A stretch of DNA of 64,000 nucleotides from the NCBI RefSeq assembly GCF_051131155.1, contig NZ_CP159508.1:372001-436000 (forward strand). Direction: 5' to 3'. The position numbers were made by a program, and so were the translations under genes. Shown piece by piece: positions 16,997 through 25,193 of the stretch (positions are counted from its first letter, which is position 1; each line of letters opens with the position of its first letter). Origin of the DNA: Pseudanabaena minima. Its GTDB lineage: Bacteria > Cyanobacteriota > Cyanobacteriia > Pseudanabaenales > Pseudanabaenaceae. The notes under the pieces were generated by a model, which saw only the letters and a program-made list of their open reading frames with translations, was not told where the DNA came from and searched no databases.

Positions 16997-17071
16997 AACA
17001 GAAACGGCACAAAGTGCCGTTTCTGTTTTATTAGAACAATAAAAGCCTTGCTTAGCAAGGCTTTTATTGTT
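16994..17071. terminator. Two hairpins between converging glgC and gatA
   Basis: 16994-17030 has 17-bp arms (TAAAACAGAAACGGCAC, loop AAA) and begins on the glgC stop codon. 17035-17071 has AACAATAAAAGCCTTGC arms and ends on the gatA stop codon. Each gene thus has its own hairpin, together a bidirectional terminator. Confidence 0.85.
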
Positions 17072-18531
17072 TATATAGAAGGCTGGCGCTTGTGCCATTC
17101 CGTTGACTGCTCGTAGCCATAGGCAACTTGCAACAACACATCTTCTCTTAAGACATTAGAGATCATTTGCAAGCCAATTGGTAGTCCTTTGGAATCAAAT
17201 CCACAGGGGATACTAATCCCTGGAAGCCCCGCCAAATTTACAGGAATCGTCATCAAATCAGAGAGATACATTCCCAGTGGATCTTCCGTTTTACTGCCTG
17301 CCTTAAAAGCAGTAGTAGGTGCTGTTGGACAAACTAAAACATCAACCTGCTCAAAAGCTTTTTGGAAATCTTGAACGATCAGAGTTCTGACTTTCTGCGC
17401 TTTGAGATAATAAGCGTCATAATAACCAGCCGATAGAACATATGTCCCAATCATAATCCGCCGTTTTACTTCCGCTCCAAAGCCTTGTTCGCGAGTATTT
17501 TCATACATACTTAGCAAGTTCTCAGCATCCTGATCACGGAAGCCATACTTTACGCCATCGTATCGAGCAAGGTTTGCAGAAGCTTCTGAAGGAGCAATGA
17601 TGTAATAAGTAGGCAATCCGTAGCGAAATCGAGGACAGGATATTTCATAGACTTCTGCACCCATAGCCTCGAAATGCGCGATCGCTTTTCTGACTGCAAC
17701 TTCTACTTCACTATCTAAACCTTCGCCAAAGGTTTCAGTAATTACACCAATTTTTTTACCCTTGAGGGACTGTGTTAAATCTGGGGTTAGTAAAGCCGCG
17801 TAGTCAGGGACTTCGATGTTAATGCTGGTGGAATCCTTAGGATCGTAACCTGCGATCGCTCCTAAAAATATAGCTGCATCTTCAACAGAGTTTGCAAAGG
17901 GACCAATCTGATCGAGGGATGAAGCAAAAGCAACTAGCCCAAATCTAGAAACTAGTCCATAGGTAGGCTTTAATCCCACGACTCCACAATAGGAAGCAGG
18001 TTGACGAATTGAGCCACCTGTATCTGAACCCGTAGCGATTACACATTCACCACTAGAGACTGCTGCTGCCGAGCCACCCGATGAGCCACCAGGCACATAA
18101 TCTTTATTCCAAGGATTAGCTGTGAGGGCGATCGCTGAGTTTTCGGTAGAACTACCCATCGCAAACTCATCGAGGTTAGTTTTGCCTACCATGACAGCAC
18201 CAGCCGATCTCAATTTCGCCGTAATTGTCGCTTCGTAAGGTGGCACAAAATTTTTCAGCATATTGGAGCCACAAGTGGTAGGCATTCCCTTGACACACAT
18301 ATTGTCTTTCATGCCTAAGGGAATACCTGCTAGTGCTGGTAAATTCTCACCTGCGGCGATCGCGGCATCGATGACTTTGGCTTGGGCGATCGCTACTTCG
18401 GGAGTAACTGTCACAAAACTATGTAATTTCGGCTCTAACCGATCAATGCGATCTAAAAACTCTTGAGCAATTTCGGTAGCTGATCGCTCTTTATTGATTA
18501 AGGTTTGACGAATTTGGGCGATCGATGACAT
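17071..18531 (-). CDS. gatA: Asp-tRNA(Asn)/Glu-tRNA(Gln) amidotransferase subunit A
   Basis: The amidase subunit that supplies ammonia for converting Glu-tRNA(Gln) to Gln-tRNA(Gln); works in the GatCAB complex. The Ser-cisSer-Lys machinery is visible: GIPLGMKDNMCVKG (Lys), GGSSGGSAAAVSSGEC and ATGSDTGGSIRQPASYCG (Ser residues). Length about 486 residues is normal. ATG at 18531 (MSSIAQIRQTL) is taken over the in-frame TTG at 18537. gatB and gatC are not in the window. Confidence 0.96.
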   Translation of the reverse strand: MSSIAQIRQTLINKERSATEIAQEFLDRIDRLEPKLHSFVTVTPEVAIAQAKVIDAAIAAGENLPALAGIPLGMKDNMCVKGMPTTCGSNMLKNFVPPYEATITAKLRSAGAVMVGKTNLDEFAMGSSTENSAIALTANPWNKDYVPGGSSGGSAAAVSSGECVIATGSDTGGSIRQPASYCGVVGLKPTYGLVSRFGLVAFASSLDQIGPFANSVEDAAIFLGAIAGYDPKDSTSINIEVPDYAALLTPDLTQSLKGKKIGVITETFGEGLDSEVEVAVRKAIAHFEAMGAEVYEISCPRFRYGLPTYYIIAPSEASANLARYDGVKYGFRDQDAENLLSMYENTREQGFGAEVKRRIMIGTYVLSAGYYDAYYLKAQKVRTLIVQDFQKAFEQVDVLVCPTAPTTAFKAGSKTEDPLGMYLSDLMTIPVNLAGLPGISIPCGFDSKGLPIGLQMISNVLREDVLLQVAYGYEQSTEWHKRQPSI

Positions 18532-18625
18532 AAACAAGCTGATGGGTTATTGGGCAGAATCCCAATTATAAAACCAAACTAGCTAATGCTAACGATGGGG
18601 TAATTTAACAATTTTCTGGACAAGT

Positions 18626-19066
18626 GTGGAGAAAGCAAATACAATATATCCGCAAATTAAGGTACGTTCGCACCGTTTGGAGGTCATTATTCCTGAACCG
18701 CTAACCCTGACTGTGAGTTTACGAGGCAGCCGCGAAGTCAAGGACACCTATCAATTGATCCGCCTCACAGGTCTTCTAGACGCTTTTTCTGAGCCAGCCT
18801 TTAAAAAGGTCATTGGCAAATGCGTCGAAGATGGTCCTACCAACGTGATATTAGATCTGTCAACCATTGATTTTGTCGATAGCTCTGGACTTGGGGTTTT
18901 AGTGCAAATGGCAAAAAAAACTCAAACTTTGAGTGGCACTCTCCAAATTATTACCAATGCTAGAGTTACTCAAACTGTCAAATTGGTTCGCCTAGATCAG
19001 TTCCTCTCACTACAAACATCAATTGATGAAGCTCTAGCCAAGCTTGACCAGACTAAAAAAAGTTAG
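18626..19066 (+). CDS. STAS domain protein (anti-sigma factor antagonist type)
   Basis: A 146-residue protein starting with GTG. The C-terminal ~100 residues form a STAS domain; VILDLSTIDFVDSSGLGVLV holds the Ser that partner-switching kinases phosphorylate in SpoIIAA/RsbV-type proteins. The first ~40 residues are an extension. No anti-sigma kinase is adjacent, so the partner lies elsewhere. Divergent from gatA with an 88-base gap. Confidence 0.88.
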   Translation: MEKANTIYPQIKVRSHRLEVIIPEPLTLTVSLRGSREVKDTYQLIRLTGLLDAFSEPAFKKVIGKCVEDGPTNVILDLSTIDFVDSSGLGVLVQMAKKTQTLSGTLQIITNARVTQTVKLVRLDQFLSLQTSIDEALAKLDQTKKS

Positions 19067-19300
19067 TCAAAGTCAATTGCTCCCATGATCAATTAATCTA
19101 AAAATTCAACCTAATAACTTAGGCTTAAATCAGATAATTACTTGAGCTAAACTTTGTATTAAGTTTTCGAAAAAATTAAGTGGGGTGAATTTTCTAAATT
19201 TGAGTTTTGCTTTGACATGAGATTAATAACTTTAGTGGCTTTGACATTGTCATAGCTTAGTCAAAATCAAATTACAACGCTTTGAGCTTAAACCCAAACT

Positions 19301-19437
19301 AAGGATTTTAAAAGCGTTGCGAAGCAACGCTTTTAAAAATTTCCTTGTGTTTCTTTTGATAGAAAACTGCTGTATGATGTAGACAAGATAAAATTTATAG
19401 ACAAGTATGGGCAGGCTCCGTCTGCCCATACTTGTCT
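19301..19437. repeat. Two palindromes in a 459-base gap
   Basis: 19301-19346 is the TTTTAAAAGCGTTGC/GAA-loop type, with AAGGA at the outside. 19399-19437 has AGACAAGTATGGGCAG arms. The second is framed by further GTAGACAA/TTGTCTAC complementarity (19378-19480), giving a nested element. No gene or RNA is recognised in 19067-19525. Confidence 0.78.
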
Positions 19438-19525
19438 GAAATAAATGTAAATGTTGAATGTCTAAACATTTTGTCTACATACAAACTAATTAACCTAAAT
19501 TATTCTGTAATGGCATTCTTTTGTA

Positions 19526-19921
19526 ATGTCTCTTAGCCCAACAGTTGACAATATTGCTGAGATCCCAGCCTCGGCTCTCGCCTATATAGGAGACGCTGTT
19601 TATGAAATGCAAATGCGGTTGCATTATTTACTCCCGCCACGCACCGCAAAACAGTATCACCAACTTGTAGTTAGCCAAGTTAGAGCCGAGCAACAAGCAA
19701 AACTTCTCGAAAAAATCGATCTCACAGACTTTGAGTCCGATTTAGTAAGACGTGGACGCAATGCTGCGGGATCTACGCCACGTAAAGTTGATCCCAAGAT
19801 TTACCAAAGTGCCACAGGATTTGAAGCTTTGATTGGTTATCTTTACTTAACCGATCGCGATCGCCTTGACCAAATTTTCACACAGCTACTTAGCCACATC
19901 GATAACCCAGCGCCGCCATGA
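19526..19921 (+). CDS. mrnC: Mini-ribonuclease III
   Basis: A 131-residue RNase III-type catalytic domain without a dsRNA-binding domain. It shows ALAYIGDAVYEMQMR (catalytic Asp of the GDAVYE motif), VRRGRNA and GFEALIGYLYL. Mini-III matures 23S rRNA in Bacillus. Its stop overlaps the start of rlmB by 4 bases (ATGA), so both rRNA-related genes are coupled. Confidence 0.92.
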   Translation: MSLSPTVDNIAEIPASALAYIGDAVYEMQMRLHYLLPPRTAKQYHQLVVSQVRAEQQAKLLEKIDLTDFESDLVRRGRNAAGSTPRKVDPKIYQSATGFEALIGYLYLTDRDRLDQIFTQLLSHIDNPAPP

Positions 19922-21459
19922 CAACGCAACCCAGACTAAAATCTAAATCTGACAAGAATTCTGACCGAGACGGAGAGAGGAGTTACGAGAAACGCTCCGA
20001 AAAGTCCTTTGATAAATATTCCGATAAGAGATCTGATAATCGCTCTGACAGCAGAGCCGATCGCAGCACTGGTAAATATAGCGACAAACGCTCTGATAGC
20101 CGATCCGATAGTCGTCCAGAAAAAACTGCGAGATCCTTTGACAAGCCCTACAAATCTGACAAGCCTTACAAGTCGTCAGATAGAAATACAGATAGAAATT
20201 TTGATAAGCGCTCCGACAGCCGATCTGACTCTTCTAAATATTCTGGATACGCTGGTAAATCAGACAAGTACTCAGATCGTCGTCCTGAGAAGGATTTTGA
20301 TAAGCCCTTTGACAAACCCTTTGAAAAGCGCAGTGACTCATCGTCTGAACAGAGGTTTGAGCGAAAGTTTGACAAGCCCATCGGCAAAAAGTTTGGTGAC
20401 AAATTCGCCGAAAAGAAATTTGGCGATAAAAAGTTTGGCGACAAGAAGTTCGGTGATAAAAAGTTCAGCGACAGAAAGTTTGAACGCGGCGATCGCCCCG
20501 AACGTGCTGATCGTAATTTCGGTGATCGTCCTGATCGTGATTTTAGTGATCGTAAATTTGACCGCGATCGCTCTGAGCGCAACTTCAGCGATCGTAAAGT
20601 GCCTAACTTTGAGCGTCGCTCTTTACCGCCTGTCTCGCGTAATGTTGATCCCGACGGTGAACTAGGAATTGTGCCACCCGTTCATAATCCTGAAAATCCT
20701 GACATTGTGTATGGTCGTCATGCAGTTGAAGCGGTGCTACAAAGCGATCGCAGCATTAATCGAGTTTGGGTAACTACAAGATTGCGTTATGCCCCAGATT
20801 TTTTACCACTGATTGACGAAGCTAAGGCTGCGGGAGCAGTCGTCGATGAAGTCGATAATACAAGACTGGATCGCATTACAGACAATGGCAGACACCAAGG
20901 TATTGCCGTTCAAGTTTCTGCTTACGAATATGCTGATCTTGATGAGTTGATTGTCAAAGCTAAGGAAAAATCGGCTAATCCTGTCATTGTGATCGCAGAC
21001 GGTATCACTGATCCCCACAATTTAGGTGCAATTATCCGCAGTGCTGCTGCCCTTGGAGCACAAGCCTTAGTGATTCCACAGCGTCGTGCAGCAGGAATTA
21101 CAGCCACAGTTGCCAAAGTTGCCGCAGGAACATTAGAAATTTTGCCAGTCGCTCGTGTTGTTAATCTCAATCGCGCCCTTGAAAAAATCAAAGAAGCGGG
21201 TTTCTGGGTGTATGGAACAATGGCGGGGACAAGCGAACCTATTCACAAAGCCAAATTTTCAGGGGCGATCGCTCTAGTGATTGGCTCAGAAGATGAGGGA
21301 CTCAGCCTCTCAGTTCAAAAAAACTGTGACTTTCTTGTTTCTATACCTTTAGATGGAAAAGTGGAAAGCCTTAATGCATCTGTAGCGACAGGAATGGCTC
21401 TGTACGAGATTTTCAGACAACGTTGGGTTAATACGTTAAACCTGAACAATTTGTCTTGA
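19918..21459 (+). CDS. rlmB: 23S rRNA 2'-O-ribose methyltransferase, TrmH/RlmB type, with long charged N-terminal extension
   Basis: A 513-residue protein. The SPOUT methyltransferase starts near residue 262 (DIVYGRHAVEAVLQSDRSI). Its knot motifs are clear: IADGITDPHNLGAIIRSAAA, ALVIGSEDEGLS and IPLDGKVESLNASVATGMAL. Residues 1-255 are a low-complexity tract made of Asp, Lys, Arg and Ser repeats (KRSDSRSD; tandem FGDKK near residues 165-185). Shorter extensions occur in cyanobacterial relatives; this one is unusually long and likely disordered and RNA-binding. The enzyme probably methylates G2251 of 23S rRNA, but other SpoU targets are possible. Confidence 0.9.
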   Translation: MTTQPRLKSKSDKNSDRDGERSYEKRSEKSFDKYSDKRSDNRSDSRADRSTGKYSDKRSDSRSDSRPEKTARSFDKPYKSDKPYKSSDRNTDRNFDKRSDSRSDSSKYSGYAGKSDKYSDRRPEKDFDKPFDKPFEKRSDSSSEQRFERKFDKPIGKKFGDKFAEKKFGDKKFGDKKFGDKKFSDRKFERGDRPERADRNFGDRPDRDFSDRKFDRDRSERNFSDRKVPNFERRSLPPVSRNVDPDGELGIVPPVHNPENPDIVYGRHAVEAVLQSDRSINRVWVTTRLRYAPDFLPLIDEAKAAGAVVDEVDNTRLDRITDNGRHQGIAVQVSAYEYADLDELIVKAKEKSANPVIVIADGITDPHNLGAIIRSAAALGAQALVIPQRRAAGITATVAKVAAGTLEILPVARVVNLNRALEKIKEAGFWVYGTMAGTSEPIHKAKFSGAIALVIGSEDEGLSLSVQKNCDFLVSIPLDGKVESLNASVATGMALYEIFRQRWVNTLNLNNLS

Positions 21460-21607
21460 AGTCATGTTTTAAGTTATATAAAGATATGAGAGAAAAGATA
21501 TAGATACATTATTTCACTATTTTTTAATTTAAATTAAAAAGAGCAGACAATCTTGTATCTAGCTATTTCTAAATCCTCGAAACCATTCACTTTAATTCTG
21601 TAAAATC

Positions 21608-21901
21608 ATGGGTGGTAATTTGTTTAAGAACATTTTTACATCAATTCTCGAAACATTTAGTTTGGCTGTGTGGATCGAAATTGTTACCGATTCACCTCAT
21701 TGCACTTATTACTTTGGTCCTTTTATTAGCGAGGCTGAGGCTGAATCTGCCAAAGTCGGTTATATCGAAGATTTGGAAGCAGAAGGTTCTAAGGGACTGG
21801 CTATTACAATAAAGCGCTGTAAGCCTGAAAACCTGACTGTTTATGATGATTCGCTGGATTTTAAGTTTGACCGTTTTCTTGTATTTAGCGGTCAATCCTA
21901 A
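21608..21901 (+). CDS. DUF1816 domain protein
   Basis: A 97-residue protein matching DUF1816: WIEIVTDSPHCTYYFGPF, then EAESAKVGYIEDLEAEG and ITIKRCKP. This small domain is common in cyanobacteria, often near phycobilisome-related proteins, with no proven function. Single gene followed by a terminator hairpin. Confidence 0.88.
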   Translation: MGGNLFKNIFTSILETFSLAVWIEIVTDSPHCTYYFGPFISEAEAESAKVGYIEDLEAEGSKGLAITIKRCKPENLTVYDDSLDFKFDRFLVFSGQS

Positions 21902-21925
21902 AACCACTAAATCTATGAATTAGAC

Positions 21926-21943
21926 TAGGGGCTAAAGCCCCTA
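21926..21943 (+). terminator. Rho-independent terminator after DUF1816 gene
   Basis: TAGGGGCT, AA, AGCCCCTA followed by ATTTTTA, 25 bases after the stop codon. Confidence 0.75.
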
Positions 21944-21967
21944 ATTTTTAGTGAGATAAATACATAT

Positions 21968-22624
21968 ATGTTATTTGGACTTGGCAAAAAATTAACACTT
22001 CCATCAGCGTCTGAAGCGCTTAAAGGAAGAAATTCGGCAATTCCTACAGCGTCTCACCATTTTGTAAATGGGAATGCATTGAAACCACCTTTTCCCGAAG
22101 GTATGGACATGGCTGTTTTTGGTTTGGGCTGTTTTTGGGGAGCAGAGCGTAAGTTTTGGCAACAAAAAGGGGTATATGTAACTGCGGTAGGTTATGCCGC
22201 AGGACTAACTCCTAATCCAACCTATGAGGAAGTTTGTTCGGGCATGACAGGACACAATGAAGTTGTGTTGGTCGTGTTCGATCCTAAGGTGATTAGTTAT
22301 GCTGATTTGCTTAAGGTTTTTTGGGAATCCCATAACCCCACCCAAGGAATGCAGCAGGGTAATGATAAGGGTACGCAGTATCGTTCAGGTATTTATGTGT
22401 ACAACGATGTCCAACGCAAACTTGCGGAAGATTCGCGAGAAGTTTATCAGGATGCTCTTAAGGATTCAGGAATGAAGCAGGGCATTACGACAGAAATTCG
22501 TGATGCTAGTGAATTTTATTATGCTGAGGGCTACCATCAGCAGTATCTCGCCAAAAATCCAGGTGGCTATTGCGGGCTAGGTGGTACTAACGTCTGTTAT
22601 CCGCCTACTGTTGCAGTTAGCTAA
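21968..22624 (+). CDS. msrA: Peptide methionine sulfoxide reductase A
   Basis: A 218-residue enzyme reducing the S-form of methionine sulfoxide in proteins. The catalytic Cys is in FGLGCFWGAERKFW near residue 54. TQYRSGIYV, EFYYAEGYHQQYLAKNPGGY and a C-terminal resolving Cys region (GLGGTNVC) follow. The first ~45 residues are an extension typical of cyanobacterial copies. Confidence 0.95.
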   Translation: MLFGLGKKLTLPSASEALKGRNSAIPTASHHFVNGNALKPPFPEGMDMAVFGLGCFWGAERKFWQQKGVYVTAVGYAAGLTPNPTYEEVCSGMTGHNEVVLVVFDPKVISYADLLKVFWESHNPTQGMQQGNDKGTQYRSGIYVYNDVQRKLAEDSREVYQDALKDSGMKQGITTEIRDASEFYYAEGYHQQYLAKNPGGYCGLGGTNVCYPPTVAVS

Positions 22625-22630
22625 AACCCT

Positions 22631-22693
22631 AAAAAGCTTCGTAATGCGAGGCTTTTTTTATTTCTGAAGTGCCGTACTCCATGCGGCACTTCA
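22631..22693. terminator. Two hairpins between converging msrA and 22699 gene
   Basis: 22631-22657: AAAAAGCTTCG/CGAGGCTTTTT with one wobble and a T-run, the msrA terminator. 22665-22693: TGAAGTGCCG/CGGCACTTCA followed by TTTTTTT; on the other strand it serves the 22699 gene. Confidence 0.75.
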
Positions 22694-22698
22694 TTTTT

Positions 22699-23958
22699 TT
22701 AAAGAGTTTTTATCACCATTTGTGCCAGCTTTGTGGCTGCTCCTGTTTGTCCACATACTTGTTTTAAGCGATCGCGCATTTTATCGAGTTCATCAGGATG
22801 ATCAAGGTAAAACAAAATTTCCTTGGCAACTTGGGTTGGAGTCAAATTTCCCAAAAATTCAGGCACGATCGCTGTACCTGCCCAAATATTTGGCCAAGCT
22901 AACAATTGCCCTTTTCTTTGAATTTGGGCAATTAAGGTGGAATTAATTAAAACCCTGAGAAATTTACCCAAAACAGGCGCAGTAGTCAGTAAACCTATGA
23001 TTCCGTCCCATCCTACCTTCATATCTACAAAATTAGTGGGCAATAGGACAATCATTGGTTGATTGAGAGCTGCTAGCTCGGCTGTGTTTGCCCCAACGGT
23101 CGTGATACAGAGTTGACTGCTTTGGATGAGGGCATGCGCTGGGAACTCACGATGAATCTGAATTGCTGTGCCTTTAGTGGTTACCAAATTCTCATCGATC
23201 AAAGTTGCAGTTGCTGCTTCACTATCGGCTGTAGGAAAACTATTTTGAGCATACTGCGCTAGAGTTTCTGGGGTAGTTGTTGGGGCTAAGGCAATTACTA
23301 ATTCTAAATCAGGACGCTTTTGCTTGAGGATATCGGCGATCGCCACCACTAAAGGCACACCGATCTGTAATTTATGTCCTTTGGACCCCGGCATAAAGCA
23401 GATTCGTAAGCTAGATCCAGAATCACTAACTGACTTTGGTTCTACCCGATCAACCATCAAATCTCCGACTAAGATTGCTTTCTGACGAAATTCTGCTGGG
23501 ATCTTATCGGCGATCGCTTGATTACGCACAGCGAATAAATTTGCCCAGCGATACCATCTCGCCTCCCATTCTGCATAGATTAAAGTTTTGTAACCTAGCC
23601 GCTTGGCGATCGCGATCGTAAAAAACTGATCGCCACCTAAAAAAATTACAATTCCTTGCTTTGCCCATTCCCAGTTAGGAGTTCTGCCCCACAGCAAAAA
23701 ATCAAAAAACTGCTCCTGCGGCAATACCCGCTCAACATTAGGAAAGCTTTGGGCGAGTTGTGACTCTCTCCCACTGGCGTTCTGACAAGGTGAGAGGGCG
23801 ATCGAGATACGGATTTTAGCTGAGGTCTCAGATGTTCGCTGTTGCTCGATCTCCAAAGCCTTGAGAAAAGGATATACCCATGTCGTTAACTCCCCAGGTC
23901 CATTCGACAGAATTAAAATATCTGTGAAAATATTGGCAGGTTGAGGATTGTTAATCAT
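22699..23958 (-). CDS. Lipid-A-disaccharide synthase-related glycosyltransferase (TIGR03492 type)
   Basis: A 419-residue protein. NGPGELTTWVYPFLKAL at the N-terminus, YAEWEARWYRW, ILVGDLMVDRVEP, CFMPGSKGHKLQIGVPL and TTVGANTAELAALNQPMIVL match a cyanobacterial family related to LpxB but distinct from it. The true lpxB is at 27832 in this window, so this is the paralogous family. Its substrate is unknown; a glycolipid role is inferred. Confidence 0.85.
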   Translation of the reverse strand: MINNPQPANIFTDILILSNGPGELTTWVYPFLKALEIEQQRTSETSAKIRISIALSPCQNASGRESQLAQSFPNVERVLPQEQFFDFLLWGRTPNWEWAKQGIVIFLGGDQFFTIAIAKRLGYKTLIYAEWEARWYRWANLFAVRNQAIADKIPAEFRQKAILVGDLMVDRVEPKSVSDSGSSLRICFMPGSKGHKLQIGVPLVVAIADILKQKRPDLELVIALAPTTTPETLAQYAQNSFPTADSEAATATLIDENLVTTKGTAIQIHREFPAHALIQSSQLCITTVGANTAELAALNQPMIVLLPTNFVDMKVGWDGIIGLLTTAPVLGKFLRVLINSTLIAQIQRKGQLLAWPNIWAGTAIVPEFLGNLTPTQVAKEILFYLDHPDELDKMRDRLKQVCGQTGAATKLAQMVIKTL

Positions 23959-24161
23959 AGTTAATAAACTTGGCTAATAAACTTGTAAGAGTAGATAGAG
24001 AAATTCGTACCCTCTCTACTTTATGGGTTGATTGCTAGAAATTAGAATGGCGGGATCGAATTCACGATAAAATTATGCACTCATGATCGAGTTAAATTAA
24101 AAGCTAGTAACGAAGCTTTTACCCCAATTTTTTACTCAAGTTTTTTATAAGCGTCACGCAT

Positions 24162-25028
24162 GTGGATTTAAGTAGTTTATTTGATACACCAAAACCCGTG
24201 ATCGGGGTCATTCATCTTTTGCCGTTGCCTACTTCGCCGCGTTGGGGGAGCAGCCTTAAAGAGGTCATTGATCGAGCCGAACAGGAAGCAACTGCCCTTG
24301 CTGCAGGCGGAGTGCATGGAATTATCGTAGAGAATTTTTTTGATGCTCCGTTTACCAAAGAGCGTGTTGATCCTGCGGTGGTCAGTTCCATGAGTCTGAT
24401 TGTGCATCGTGTCAAGCAGATGGTAGGCATTCCCGTTGGCATTAATGTGTTACGGAATGATGGTCATAGTGCTTTAGCGATCGCTTCCTGTGTCGGTGCA
24501 AAGTTTATTCGCGTCAATGTCCTCATGGGCGTAATGGCAACGGATCAAGGCATTATCGAAGGGGATGCTTATAAGCTCCTCAGATATCGCCGTGAACTAG
24601 GATCAGATGTGAAAATTTTTGCTGATGTTTTGGTAAAACATGCTCAGCCTATTTCGGTTCCGCAGATTGCTGCCGCAGTTCACGATACTGTCCATCGCGG
24701 ACTTGCTGATGCCGTAATTTTGTCGGGATGGGCGACAGGACATGCTCCAACATCTGAGGATCTCAAAGAGGCAAAAATTGCTTGTGGTGATACACCTCTG
24801 TTGGTGGGATCTGGTGCAACATGGGATAACGTACCGCAGTTGATGGAATATGCTGATGGTGTAATTGTCTCTAGCTCACTCAAGCGTAATGGTCAGATTC
24901 AACAGGCGATTGATCCAATCAGAGTCAGTCGTTTTGTCGATGCGGTAAGGCTAGACATTGCTAATAAAAAAAATAAGCATATTGCTGAAGAAGAAATACG
25001 CCGATCGCCACCAGTATCGATTGGATAA
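24162..25028 (+). CDS. btpA: BtpA/SgcQ family photosystem I biogenesis protein
   Basis: A 288-residue TIM-barrel-like protein. GVIHLLPLPTSPRWG, GIIVENFFDAPF, GINVLRNDG, KFIRVNVLMGV, FADVLVKHAQPI and LVGSGATWDNVPQLM are typical of BtpA. In Synechocystis BtpA is a membrane-surface protein needed to stabilise PSI reaction-centre proteins. The start is GTG (24162); the ATG two bases before is out of frame. Confidence 0.93.
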   Translation: MDLSSLFDTPKPVIGVIHLLPLPTSPRWGSSLKEVIDRAEQEATALAAGGVHGIIVENFFDAPFTKERVDPAVVSSMSLIVHRVKQMVGIPVGINVLRNDGHSALAIASCVGAKFIRVNVLMGVMATDQGIIEGDAYKLLRYRRELGSDVKIFADVLVKHAQPISVPQIAAAVHDTVHRGLADAVILSGWATGHAPTSEDLKEAKIACGDTPLLVGSGATWDNVPQLMEYADGVIVSSSLKRNGQIQQAIDPIRVSRFVDAVRLDIANKKNKHIAEEEIRRSPPVSIG

Positions 25029-25035
25029 AATAAAG

Positions 25036-25060
25036 ACTAGAGGTGCATAGCGCCTCTAGT
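25036..25060 (+). terminator. Terminator hairpin after btpA
   Basis: ACTAGAGGTGC, loop ATA, GCGCCTCTAGT (one wobble), 8 bases after the stop codon. Confidence 0.7.
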
Positions 25061-25168
25061 TATACCAAAACATAAAATAGCTACGCCATTTTGTGTTTTG
25101 AAAAGCTTTACTGGGTTTGGTTTTTAATTCACAAAAGTGTCTTCACACTATTGTGGATTGGTATTATA
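25061..25168. repeat. CACAAAATGGCTACGCC-type element, copy 1
   Basis: About 105 bases: a short palindrome (CAAAACATAAAATAG-CTACG-CCATTTTGTGTTTTG, decayed left arm), then TTTACTGGGTTTGGTTTTTA and AAAAGTGT...ACACTATTGTG, ending in TTGGTATTATA. The same string of modules occurs at 39655-39760; shorter reversed copies are at 30729-30790 and 58047-58106. It fills the gap between btpA and the VKOR gene. Confidence 0.75.
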
Positions 25169-25193
25169 AATCTATTAGCAGGTAGGTAAAAAA

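Noticed and set aside
20166..20582. Long minus-strand ORF (138 codons) opposite the RlmB N-terminus
   Set aside because: It mirrors the Ser/Arg/Asp-rich repeat tract, has low-complexity composition and no ribosome site; a shadow of the real frame.
20009..20665. Plus-strand ORF of 218 codons overlapping rlmB in another frame
   Set aside because: Repeat-derived (runs of Ile, Leu, Ala and Thr), no family pattern; the rlmB frame is clearly coding.
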